Positions 43,629-53,743 of a stretch of DNA of 64,000 bases are shown piece by piece. Made by a program: the position numbers and the translations under genes. The notes under the pieces were generated by a model, which ran no database searches, was not told the origin of the DNA, and worked only from the letters and a program-made list of their open reading frames with translations. Positions within the stretch are counted from its first letter, which is position 1, and each line of letters opens with the position of its first letter. Where the stretch lies: NCBI GenBank assembly GCA_900073065.1, contig FJOG01000001.1:3582827-3646826 (forward strand). Direction: 5' to 3'. Origin of the DNA: Phialocephala subalpina. Lineage: Eukaryota; Ascomycota; Leotiomycetes; Helotiales; Mollisiaceae.

Positions 43629-45408
43629 TTCCTCAAAAGGCTAGTGGAATGCGCTCTGGAAAGGTCACAACCTGTGTGGATCATCATAGACGGCCTGGAT
43701 GAGTGTGAGAAAAAGGAGAAGAAAATTTTGACATCGATTATGGGAATGGTGAAGGCCGAGGATCATACCGGACGGCTACGTCTGCTGGTAATCAGCCAAG
43801 ACGAAGGCGACATACGAAAGTTCCTGACGAAAAGGCCGTTGATCTCATTGAACGAAGCTCCTCAGCATCAAGAAGCAGTTCGAACATATGCTGACAAGAA
43901 GTCCGCAGAACTCAGAGAGAAATTTGAATTACTACTATCCTCTGAAAGCCATATCACCAACTTGATCACGGCCCGCTCCAAAGGCGAATGGTCTGTTCTG
44001 CTGCTGGACGTCAGATCATTAACTGACACGCTATAGACAGGCATGTTCCTATTTGCACGACTGGTTCTGAAACATCTAAAGAACCAAGTCGCCCTCAATC
44101 AGCTTGAAGGAGAATTAGATCCTTCCAAATTTCCCACTGAATTATATGAGATGTGAGTTCTGTCAGACGATAATTGAAAGTGTGTGGGTTCAGCTCATGC
44201 GTATACCAGCTACGATCGAATCGTTTAGAGGATGTTCTCTAATGGAACACAACAGCGACAGGCGGCTGAAAAGATTCTGAGTTGGGTCGTCTGCGCAAAG
44301 CGACCCTTACAATGGCATGAAATATAAGCAATATTTTCAATTGATCTCAACTCGGGTGTTGTCGACTTCCAAGGGCACCGTTTACGAAGCGTGGACATTA
44401 AGGATTGTGGTTCTCTTGTTGAGATTTCTCTAAGCAAGGCTATAGAGTTGGTACACCACACGGCAAGATCGTGAGTTATTTTTGGGAGATTGATTTTTGT
44501 TTTAACGAGCACTAAGTGATGGCAGCTATCTTCTCGACCGATCTCGGGCAAATACAGAACCCCGAGTCAATATTCGGCAGGCAGATGCGGAAATTGCAAC
44601 TACTTGCCTACATTACTTGAGGTTTCACTGCTTTGATAGTGCCCTAACCGATGAGGAGATATCTACTTACGCCTATTAAGGATATTATGCCTTTCAAGAT
44701 TTCGCTGTTGCGTATTGGCTAGACCATCTTCAGTCCTGTGCCAATGCGAAACCACGCCACTCTTCCGACACTCTAGATCAACTGTCATCGATCATTGACA
44801 AGTTTATGGACCAGCATCTTGGGATGCACCCAAGATTGGATACAATTTTAAATACCACATCTGCATCTGAACAACCGGAATTCCATCGCATCGCCAATCA
44901 GATTGCTCTTCTTCAGTCTGTATTGAAGAAGCAAACGGCAACCGAGAAAAAATCCGACCAGGGCATGACTTCTCTTCAAGAAAGGCTTGATAGACGACAA
45001 TCCATCTTTGAGGCGACTGTGATACAACTACTTTCAGACGATCCAGAGAGAGTGGATCTCTCGATCTTCTATGGTGATGCAGGAAGGTGGTTCAAGTGTC
45101 CCAAGATACAATGCTTTGCATTCTACGAGGGGTTCCCAACGCCGGCAAGTCGAGACGCTCACAACGAAAAGCATCAAAGAGTTTCCCGATGTTCATCTTC
45201 AGGTTGCCTTTACGCAACTATTGGATTTGCGCGTGCGGGAGAACTTAAACGGCACATCTCCAAGAGCCATCCAATGGGCCCTGAAAAGGAAAAATGGAGT
45301 TTTCCTCAGCCGGGTACGGGAGTAGAGCATGCCCCCCCGAAGGATGCATCGGGAACTATCAACCCTGCTCAGCAGCAGAGACAGCAGCAACGAGTGCCTC
45401 AGAATTAG
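43629..45408 (+). pseudogene. NACHT (NLR-like) gene, 3' half: Walker B to zinc fingers
   Basis: Continues the P-loop half that stops at 34010. Starts Phe-Leu-Lys-Arg-Leu-Val, then Walker B VWIIIDGLDECE, a sensor-like RLRLLVISQDE, SKGMFLFARLVLKHL (after an intron with a GC donor at 43984), YDRIV, RPLQWHEI, DIKDCGSLVEI, LVHHTARSYLL and YYAFQDFAVAYWLDHL. This order is standard for fungal NACHT proteins. Two C2H2-like fingers follow at about 45096-45280 (CPKIQC...H...H and CSSSGC...H...H). Stops interrupt at 44226 (TAG), 44325 (TAA), 44677 (TAA) and 45406 (TAG); the last three stand where CAA or CAG fits the family, the first less clearly. This pattern points to C-to-T change at CpA. No intact product is possible. 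Confidence 0.88.
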
Positions 45409-46460
45409 AATGTTTCGGCTCAAATCCAGCAAGCGATCTTTGTTGCCATCAACCAAAAAACTGGAGTTCTCAGTGGCTGGCAAGCTGGGGTTCTGTCCAA
45501 TGAGCGCATGGGTTTGACATTCAATAAGTAAGTTCTCACTCTATAGTGGGATCCATGTTGTGTATTCTGTGGTTGATTGACGTAACCATTCTAGGATTGG
45601 AAACCTTCGTCTTGCTCATCAATACTCACCAGATCCCCCTACTCTACAAAGGATGATCGAGATTGGGGTCAGATTCGAGAAAGACATATTCGAGAAATCT
45701 CCAAACAAAGTAGGGAATGCGGAAGTATGATCCTAAAACGTTCGCTAACGATCCCAGGATCAATACAAACGTGAGGTAGCGATGAAGCTAGAGCAACTAT
45801 TAGAAAGACGAAAGCAGAACCAAGCCAATATGCAGCAACAATTTCAAGGTCAGGTTCGATTACAGGAGCAAGTGAAGGCGCAGCAGAATGCTCTTCAAGG
45901 ACAGCCCGGAGGTATGGGGCCTGGGCCAGTACCACCACAACCGAGCCCCGCCATGCCAACTCTGGATGCACCTATAAGAGCCACTTCCCAACAACAAATG
46001 AACCAACCCGAAGCACCACAAGTGAACCCCAATCCTCAGTTTGGATTGCCACTTGACCCTCGTCTCATGCAGGAAACCCAGAGACAGCCAGGTCCTGGGA
46101 ATGGTCTTATTCAAGCAGAACTCACACGAGCGATGTTTTCTCAGATGGGTCCAGACGCAAAAAAAGACGCTGGCTCAATTGCCTCCCGACAAGTTGTATG
46201 ATGTAGTGACTAGATGGCATGCAAGTAGGGCGCAGCGAATGAATGCCATGAATGTAAATGGCCCTGGTGAACGACCTCAGATCATATAAGGTGGTAGCCA
46301 AGTTCGACCTGGTCAGCAAATTCGACCAGGTCCCTTCAATCCCCAAAATCCCGCAGCTCAGTTTATGGACGGACCAGGCCAGCGACCACAACTGGCAATG
46401 GCTGCGAAGCAAAGTCCTGTATAGGGTGTTGCCAATGCGCTCCTATCCATAGCGACATGA
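45409..46460 (+). pseudogene. Med15 (Gal11)-like KIX and Gln-rich segment, in frame with the NACHT relic
   Basis: After the TAG at 45406 the same frame goes on as NVSAQIQQAIFVAINQKTG and LSGWQAGVLSNERMGLTFN. Across an intron (branch-containing, ending near 45593) it gives IGNLRLAHQ and RMIEIGVRFEKDIFEKS, and across a second intron (GTAGGG...GCTAAC...CCAG) DQYKREVAMKLEQLLERR, then a Gln/Pro-rich tail. This closely resembles the N-terminal KIX domain of fungal Mediator subunit Med15. Damage: a 7-A run at 46159-46165, one base too long, shifts the frame, and a TAG stands at 46422. Introns are kept, so it was not made by reverse transcription. Either the NACHT gene was fused to a Med15 copy or a fragment landed behind it; continuity of the frame favours fusion. 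Confidence 0.75.
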
Positions 46461-47980
46461 TTATGCTGAGTGGCTTTTTCGCTCTAGCTAAGCGAAGCCC
46501 TCAACCCAGTTCAGGTGTATTCAAGAAGTTTACGAGGCTGGCAAAATTTCCGACCTTTAAACTGGGCCACCTCCAAACATTTATAATTTGACATTTTGGA
46601 ACCCTTCTTGTTTGGCATTTAGCAACTTCATAATGTTGCAATTGACAGTTTTGCTATCAAGTACTCCTTTTCATCCTCTTCTTTCTACTTCCAGCCTTCA
46701 AACAGTCCCAAAACTTTCAACTACTCATTCAAATCTCAATCTACCAAGTCCTTGTCCATGCATGTAGAATACACTACAGCTATAGCTATGCTCTTCCACA
46801 CCACAACACATATACTCGGCGTCAATGCATATCTTTGTTTGTTTGAATTAGAATATTGGTCACAACCTGCGAATTTATAGGAGTTAGGCAGGTGTGGGGC
46901 GGCGCGGACTATGCTAGAGTTAAATTGCTGGAGGATGAGTAAGTAAATGATAGAATACATCCTTGTGTTTTGCATGTATAGATGGCGTCATTGTGGTGTC
47001 TTTGAGAGTTTGGAGGAGGTGAATAAAAGAGCCTTATATGGGATTTGAATACGTGATATCATGAATAAGTATTTGGGAGAGAATTTGAAGAGTGAACGGC
47101 AAGTGAGCAATCAAATGAGGTGTAAACTACCATTCATCACATTCACGACTTGTTAATCTTCACTAGCAAATCGGTGACTGTCGCGGGGCGGGGTCCCGCG
47201 GTATATAAAGTCCTCCCTCCTCTTTGAGGAAGAGCAAGAGTTCCTGGAACCAAGAAGGCCAAGGGTACAGGGGATGATATTGTTATCTCTGGTTATGACG
47301 GATGTTGGGAGCTTGGTCATGTTCGGTTCAAGGACAGGATACAAGGGAGGTTATTTGCAGACCCAACTTCAGGTCTTGATTGAGTCTTGAGAATGAATCT
47401 GTTTCTCTTGTCTAGTTCTTTTTGCCATTAAGAATTCCAAGTGTTTTCGTTCATGCCAAGAGAACTACTGAATGGCTTTGTTGACAGCGGACTTCTAGCT
47501 TTCATCTCGTATTAAAGTGTACCTCGAGTATTGGATATTTAGAAGCGCGCCAATTATCAAGGTGGTTTGAGAAGCAGCGTCAAAACAGTGTTGGCCCGTT
47601 TACACGAGGTCGGGAGTACGAGTCCAAGAGCAGGTGTTTCGAAAGCAAAATGTTGGTGCTTGTACGAGCTGCAGCGAAGCTTAACATGCTATCAAATGGA
47701 AGACGGAGAAAATGAAGGGCAGAATGTGAGGAACGGCAAAGTGAAAACAGGACATGGTTGATATGAAATGACTCCTATCTGTTTCTGTACCCAGCTCACC
47801 AATTCAAGTCTATCTAAGTTCTAATCCAAGTAACGATATTGTATCCAATCTAACCCGAACATATGCAATCCCCGTCCATTACTCCCTCACTGTCTACTAC
47901 TATTTTCTCCCTCCCTCTTCCCTCTCTCTCTCCTGTCATTCCCCTCAATCCTCTCCAAAGTCCAGATCCCATCCAGAAAT
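46461..47980. other. Intergenic, no supported gene
   Basis: 1.5 kb between the STAND relic and the next gene. Open frames at 46736-46975, 47153-47344 and 47567-47761 are short and lack protein-like features. No repeat family recognised; AT content is only mildly raised. Confidence 0.5.
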
Positions 47981-49463
47981 CTAAACAGGAACCCCACACC
48001 CAACATCAAACCAAACATTCGGCACATACTGATTAATACTATCCAACGCATCCGCCACACTCCCACTATAAAGATTACATCTCGGTGCTCCAGTCCCTGG
48101 CTCAGGATAGAACTCCCAACTCTCACAACTCCCATCGAAAGTGTTATCCAATTGACAGAACTCGTAGCACCCGAGTTCGGTGATGGCGGTGTCCCGGTTG
48201 TCCATTATGTAGGTGGACATGAAGTAGTCGCCGATTGGGAGGCCGTGGACGCCGCTGTGGGAGTTGTTAGTATGTGTGGAGAAGGGAGAGATGGGGATAG
48301 GGAAGGGAGGGAAGGAGAGAAGGTGGATGGGAACGTACCAGTGGAGAGCAGCAGGGTTAGGAGTTCCTGTCGCTTGACCGGAGGTGACGGTCGTGGTCAC
48401 AGACACCGTAGTTGATGGTTTGATGATCGTTGAAGCCACCGTGACTGGGGCTGCGGAGATGAAGACCGATGTTTGGCTTGGGATTGCGCTGCTTTCGAAT
48501 GGCGAGGAGGAGAGAGTAATCAGAGTCGATGGAACACCAACAGATGAATCGAAGAGTGAAGAGGTGAGTGAAGCGAAGTTAGAGGATGGTGAAGCGGAGG
48601 ACAGAACCCAGGTTGTGGATAGAACGGAGGTCGTGACCGTGATTGTCGTCGTTATCGGGGCAAGAGATGGGCATCCGGTGGATGAGGATGGGAGACCAGC
48701 GAGGGTTTGGAGTGCGGAGGAGGTGAGGATCACGGAAGATGTCGCGAGGGAGGAGGTGGCTAGGGCGGAAGACGCTGGTGCAGATGAAGCAAGAGCCGAG
48801 GAAGATGCTGCCAGCGAGGAGGAGGAAGCTCCAACAGACGAAGACGCTCCAACGGAAGAAGCTGGCACCGAGGAGGCGATTGCTTGAGAGGTTGCAACCA
48901 GAGTGAAAACAACTCCTTCGGATGACATGACAGCGAAATGCGCAGGCACAGAGCTCGCAACTGCAACCTCAGTAGAACTCGCTCCCACAGAGCTCTCCTC
49001 AGACGATGAGGCTACTGCAATTTTGGTGGAGAGAGCTGGCGTAGCACTTGCACTGTCACTCGCAAACCCTATTCATCATCTCAGTAAACTCTCTCACAAA
49101 AACTATGGAAATACGAAGACAAGGCTTCTAACTTTCAGGGGACATACCATCAGTGATAAAAATATCCGTCGTAGTGACAGCTGCCGAGGAGCTGAATGCT
49201 GCCGATGAGGACACCGCAGCGGAACTGTCGCTGGCACTTGCGCTGACGGCTGCGTCTTGGGGATGGTGGTGGTGATGGACGTGGTGGAGGTTTGTCACAC
49301 GAGCTCTGCGGTCGAGATTCTATTCAATCAGTTAGAGAGGAAGATGGGGAAGGAGAGGAGAGGGACTTACAGGAGCGCGCTTCTCGACTCCTTGAGGGAT
49401 GGCATTTGCGTATGCTGCGTTGGAGAGGACGGCTGCAGCACCGAAGATGGTGGGGAGATGCAT
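47981..49463 (-). CDS. Secreted Ser/Ala-rich protein with C-terminal PAN/apple-like Cys domain, 422 aa
   Basis: Four exons on the minus strand: 49463-49371, 49319-49148, 49068-48339 and 48254-47981, totalling 1269 nt in phase. Exon 1 encodes a signal peptide (MHLPTIFGAAAVLSNAAYA) and a dibasic KR site at residues 29-30. A histidine-rich patch (HHVHHHHH) follows, then a long Ser/Ala/Val/Thr-rich stalk likely to be O-glycosylated. The last 85 residues have six cysteines in a PAN/apple-like pattern: CGVHGLP, CYEFC, SCESWEF, CNLYSG, VGCGV. Intron 3 (84 nt) is a multiple of three and could be read through, but splicing it creates the first cysteine of the domain, which supports removal. Probably a cell-surface or secreted carbohydrate- or protein-binding protein. 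No GPI signal is seen. Confidence 0.8.
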
Positions 49464-50192
49464 GATGAAGAAGCGAACCGGAAACGAGTAGGGTGATGCT
49501 GCAGAATAGATTGAGAATTGAATGAGAAGGGAGTGATGGGGGTTGAGAAGAACATTATGAGAGATTGAATTCGTCTTATATGTTCTTGGTATTCTCGGCC
49601 CTTCTGACTACAGGAGTCGTCTTCAATATCAAGGGGGTTCCCTCGCGGCGAGGGACACCCAAAGGGATCGAGTAAGGGGAAGCTCGCTAGCGAAGACAGG
49701 TGAAACTACAAACATCACCTCGCTCACCAACATCAACGCAAATAAATGAATACAACGACATGGTGAGGAATGCAATTTGATTGTCATCAATTTATTGATC
49801 AGAATGACTTGCTTCCGTATTATGTACAGGTGTTTTGAAAGAAGTTCAAATGATCGCAATTGGGTCATGCTTTCCATGCCATGTTCCCTCGCCCTTAAAA
49901 CGCCAACTTCAGCATATGCTGAGGGGTATCATGCTCAATAATTTCTGAGCAAGGATCAAAGTTTCTCTCTCTCTGAGTATTGAAGCATTCCAGCTTCAGT
50001 TCCGTTCGTCCTCTGGAAAATAGAGTTCTGTGCCTGCAGATCGTGCTACAAGATTCAAAAGTAGCGCGCATTAAAAAAATCCCTCCCTTATGCAGTCCCC
50101 GAACTCCGTCACAATTTGTGAATGCTATCGTACAAGCCTCGCTGGAAGCTCATTGTATTTTTGTTGTCCGGTCTCCATGATCGAGTGATTCT
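49464..50192. other. Intergenic region between two minus-strand genes
   Basis: Promoter of the PAN-like gene and 3' flank of the next gene. Nothing coding is supported. Confidence 0.5.
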
Positions 50193-51233
50193 TCAGCTTC
50201 CGTCCTCCCAGATGGTGTCCAGGTTGAGATCGCCTCGTCGTTCAGCACCACAGACAGACCATCGCTTTCTCTTATCTCGTCCGAACCCAGCACCGAGTGT
50301 TCGTCCACGAGAGCCGGATACGTCGAGTGTGCCCTTTGTCTTGTTCTCCTCGCCAGAGTCTGCCGCGTCTGCAGCTGCCTTCAGTTGTGCAATTCTCTCC
50401 GCCTCCAAAGCAGCTTCCTCCGCGTCTGGTGAATCGGGTATGGTCTCCAAGCTTGATATGCTTGGGCTTCGTGATCGAGCAGAGGTAGGTGTGGATGGTA
50501 CAGAGGATGATGCGAAGGAGCCCGGGTAGCTGTACGTTCCTGAATAGCTGCTTGTGCCGAGGAATGTATCGCCGAAGCGGGAGGACTGGTAGGAGGGCGA
50601 GGAGGTGACTGAGGAAGGAGTCGAGGGACCCGTGCTGCCAGCCGCCGAGCCAGATGCAACCAAGTATCGAAGAGGTGAGGAGGGCCGTCGAGTCTTTGGG
50701 AAGCTGCTGGTAGAAGGAGGTAGACCTAAGATTGGTGAACTGCTTCTTTCTGTCGCTCGTGGTGTATGATCTTCTGAAATTGGACTTTCCGTCTCACTGA
50801 TATCCCTTAAGCTTCGGTTTGGCAGACCCGGAAATACCTCGTCAACTGGCTTTCTTGGTGTGCGGATTGGGCTTCGGACTGGACTTGCAGGTCTGCCATG
50901 GGTAACCACAGAGAGGTGACCAGAGGTATTGAAGCCAGGCATGGACTGAGCTCGGGACATGGCTGGTGCAAGAGCACTGGTAGAAGACTTCGATCGCAGA
51001 TGTCCTCGAGCAAATGGAGAGGTATTTCGTGGTCGGTAAGGTATAACGGGAGAGGAGGTTACTGGTGATTGGGGGGATTGAGGGGTAGGTTCTGTTGATC
51101 TGCGAATCGTAGGAGGTTTCTTGTTGTCCCACTCGTTCTTTTTCGGCGTGTCTTGCGTGTCTGCCAGTCGAAGAATAGGCACTGGAGACTTCCTGAACTC
51201 CTCCATTCTCTCTGTCTCCGGTACCGGTTCCAT
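50193..51233 (-). CDS. Disordered basic Ser/Pro-rich protein, 346 aa or longer
   Basis: An open frame from ATG 51233. Starts MEPVPETERMEEFRKSPVPILRLAD, followed by a Ser/Pro/Arg-rich disordered body with many SP sites. The C-terminus has a helical stretch (DSPDAEEAALEAERIAQLKA) and a conserved-looking block FGRDKRKRWSVCGAERRGDL ending in LDTIWEDGS. These islands recur in ascomycete proteins without known function. No signal peptide or membrane segment. A possible upstream exon, 51719-51578, starting MNRAASQPRRASSQNRS, would join in phase through a 333-nt intron to 51244, but its donor (GTTCTA) and branch point are weak, so it is left out. Confidence 0.7.
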   Translation of the reverse strand: MEPVPETERMEEFRKSPVPILRLADTQDTPKKNEWDNKKPPTIRRSTEPTPQSPQSPVTSSPVIPYRPRNTSPFARGHLRSKSSTSALAPAMSRAQSMPGFNTSGHLSVVTHGRPASPVRSPIRTPRKPVDEVFPGLPNRSLRDISETESPISEDHTPRATERSSSPILGLPPSTSSFPKTRRPSSPLRYLVASGSAAGSTGPSTPSSVTSSPSYQSSRFGDTFLGTSSYSGTYSYPGSFASSSVPSTPTSARSRSPSISSLETIPDSPDAEEAALEAERIAQLKAAADAADSGEENKTKGTLDVSGSRGRTLGAGFGRDKRKRWSVCGAERRGDLNLDTIWEDGS

Positions 51234-53743
51234 GGTGGTGGTTGCTGATCCAGGGATCGAGGGAGGGAGGACGGTTCGTGAAGATCGACTTGAGAGGTTT
51301 GGGTAGAATGTAAAAGCAATCGTAGATGTGCACAGCCAGCTCGTAATGCTCAGAAATTATGCAACCGCCGATTGCTGTCAAATAGTTCCAGGTTGTTCCC
51401 GGCGTCTATACGAAGGGAGCTGGGACTCGGCATCAGCGAAGCCAGCGCGAATTCTATTTGGCGAAATTGAGTGAATAGTGGAAGTGAGTGAATATTGGAA
51501 ATTGGCGAAGGTGAGTGTTATGAAGCTGATGGAGACAGGCGCCAGGTGATGGTTCCAGAAGCCATCTGCTCTAGAACCTCGTGCAGTCTGAAAGGAGTAA
51601 GAGTGGTGTTGCGATCTTTGTTCTTCTAGGGAATTTAGGGAAAGGGACGAGGTTCTGCCGGTAACCTTAGAACGGTTTTGCGAAGAGGCCCGTCGAGGCT
51701 GGGAGGCTGCACGATTCATTCAGGCTGAGGCTGCGGGCTCTCACGGTTATTGACTTGGAGCTGGACATTGCTTTATTAGGTGCAGCTATGATACATATCG
51801 TACATATTATTACTCAGATTACTACATTGGGGAGCTCAAGTCCGGGGTAAGCGCCAATAAGGTATTGCTTGGACTGACTACGCATGTGCTCGCTCCTCAA
51901 TGTCCCTCACTCAGCGCTCCTGGACCTGCGCATGCTCCTGCAACTGTGAATCGAAACAGTTACCACTCTCGTGCAATTGGCCGTGTTTGTGATCCGTGTC
52001 ACTCACCACCAATCCTGCACGAAGATCACAGTCACCATCTGCCTCTCATCGTCTCTCCCTATCCGTTTCATGCACCAAGTCCAAGCCTTTGTTTGCCCAA
52101 ATCTCAGCACTGGTTTATGACTGGTGTCACAGTCATGCAGACGTCGAGCTCACCGAGTATCACTTCATGCTATGTTTCAACTCTCTTACGGGCGACCAGC
52201 AGGCAAAATCCCTCAATCATCCCCGTTTGACACCGGAAGATGCTGTAAATTTAGACTGTCAATGCGGGCGGCGGCAGCGGATCGATCTGAGTTCTTAGAG
52301 CAAGTTGAGCATTTAGGGGTCTCGAGGTCCCCTATTTCAAGGCGGATCTTTGCCCCTTTTCATACCGACGGAGGAGACCGTTAAAACATCGGCGCCAGAC
52401 AGCTCAGTAATCAATGCATCCTCATATATTGCTCTATCATCTATACTCATTTGGCGTTTGTAAAGCACTTTCTCTTGCCACTTTTCTACACGATGATAAG
52501 TCATGTCAGATCTATGGATGAATAACGGAGATGGGTGTTGGAGTAGGACGAACGGGTATGGCTGCCGCATGGCTACACGATCAGATGATTCGGAGGTCAG
52601 GAGAAGTACAGAAACGCTTCCACCCGCATGTTCTGTCCGACTCGAAGGCATGCTGCTTCGATCTCACCTGTTGTTGAGGCTGGAGTGAGACTGCAGTCCT
52701 CGAGAAACAAACAGCAGATGCTGTCTCTGCTGTGGCCCGGAATGAGGCCCAACGGCCGGGAAGAGATGGTGAGCCATACTGTCTCTAAAGAGTACAGCAT
52801 CTTGCATCTATTTCAATCCTCATTTATGTCCCCCTCCAGCCTCCTTCCTACTCAAAAGAAGATAAGCTCCCATCCCCTCCTCGACCAACATCCGACGGCT
52901 GCATTGAGACGTCAAGGAAGAAGGTTGGATAGGTAGATACTGCCGTCACCCGAAAGGCAGAAGCAGTCTCAAATATGATCTTTCTAACGGTCTCATCGTT
53001 GATCTGAGATAGCTGTCTGTGACCTTTGGATGGTCTACTTGTCGTGGTACATTCGTCTTGGAGTCTTGATATTGGGCCCCCTCCAGGTTGCGGTCAGGTC
53101 CAGAGATGGAGGTATAAGCATATTATATCTTCGAATCTCTCAGAAAGTCGAGATCTTCATCTTGACATACTCCATGTCGCTGACATTTCGTGTACTGCAT
53201 TGTAAGAATCCTAACTTACTCTTGTCCTGCCTTGAACACCTCGGAAATATATCAAGTCCAAGCTCTCAATCTGTAACAGACTCGTTCGTGATGTCGTCAT
53301 TCTTGTTCCATCATCCAAGTAACCATCAATTATGAAAAAGAACATTCAAAAGATGAGATATGAAGTCTTATGAAGCATCGTGCATCTGTCACCTGTCGTA
53401 TAAATTTCAGCTGACCTCAGATAAGAACAGCTCGTATCCAGATCCGAGCTCACCCCTATCCTAATCCCGCCTACTAGTAGAAAAGTTTCATGAAACACTC
53501 CGACAGTGAACAGCCAAGCAGCCTCACGTTCCTTTTTCATCAACCACCAAAAAGTTAACAACGACATCACCACCGGCGCAGTCATCGACACCCCCTCGCT
53601 GGGGAAGACTGCCTGCCATACAGTCACTCCGATCGAATCGCACGACGCGACCGCAACAGTCAGCTTCCGCACATGCAATCCCCCGACCTCGAACAACGTA
53701 CATCGAATTCGCAGATTGAGGACACCCAGCCTACATCGTCGCC
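51234..53743. other. 2.5-kb divergent intergenic region
   Basis: Upstream of two divergent genes. Except for the possible exon at 51578-51719, no coding region is convincing. The last 240 bases are rich in C and A, like a fungal 5' leader of the mannosyltransferase gene. Confidence 0.5.

Noticed and set aside
45409..46460. Processed (retrotransposed) Med15 pseudogene
   Set aside because: Two spliceosomal introns with donor, branch point and acceptor are still present, so the copy is DNA-derived.
48152..48887. Glu/Val-rich plus-strand frames
   Set aside because: Antisense to the Ser/Ala-rich stalk of the PAN-like gene.
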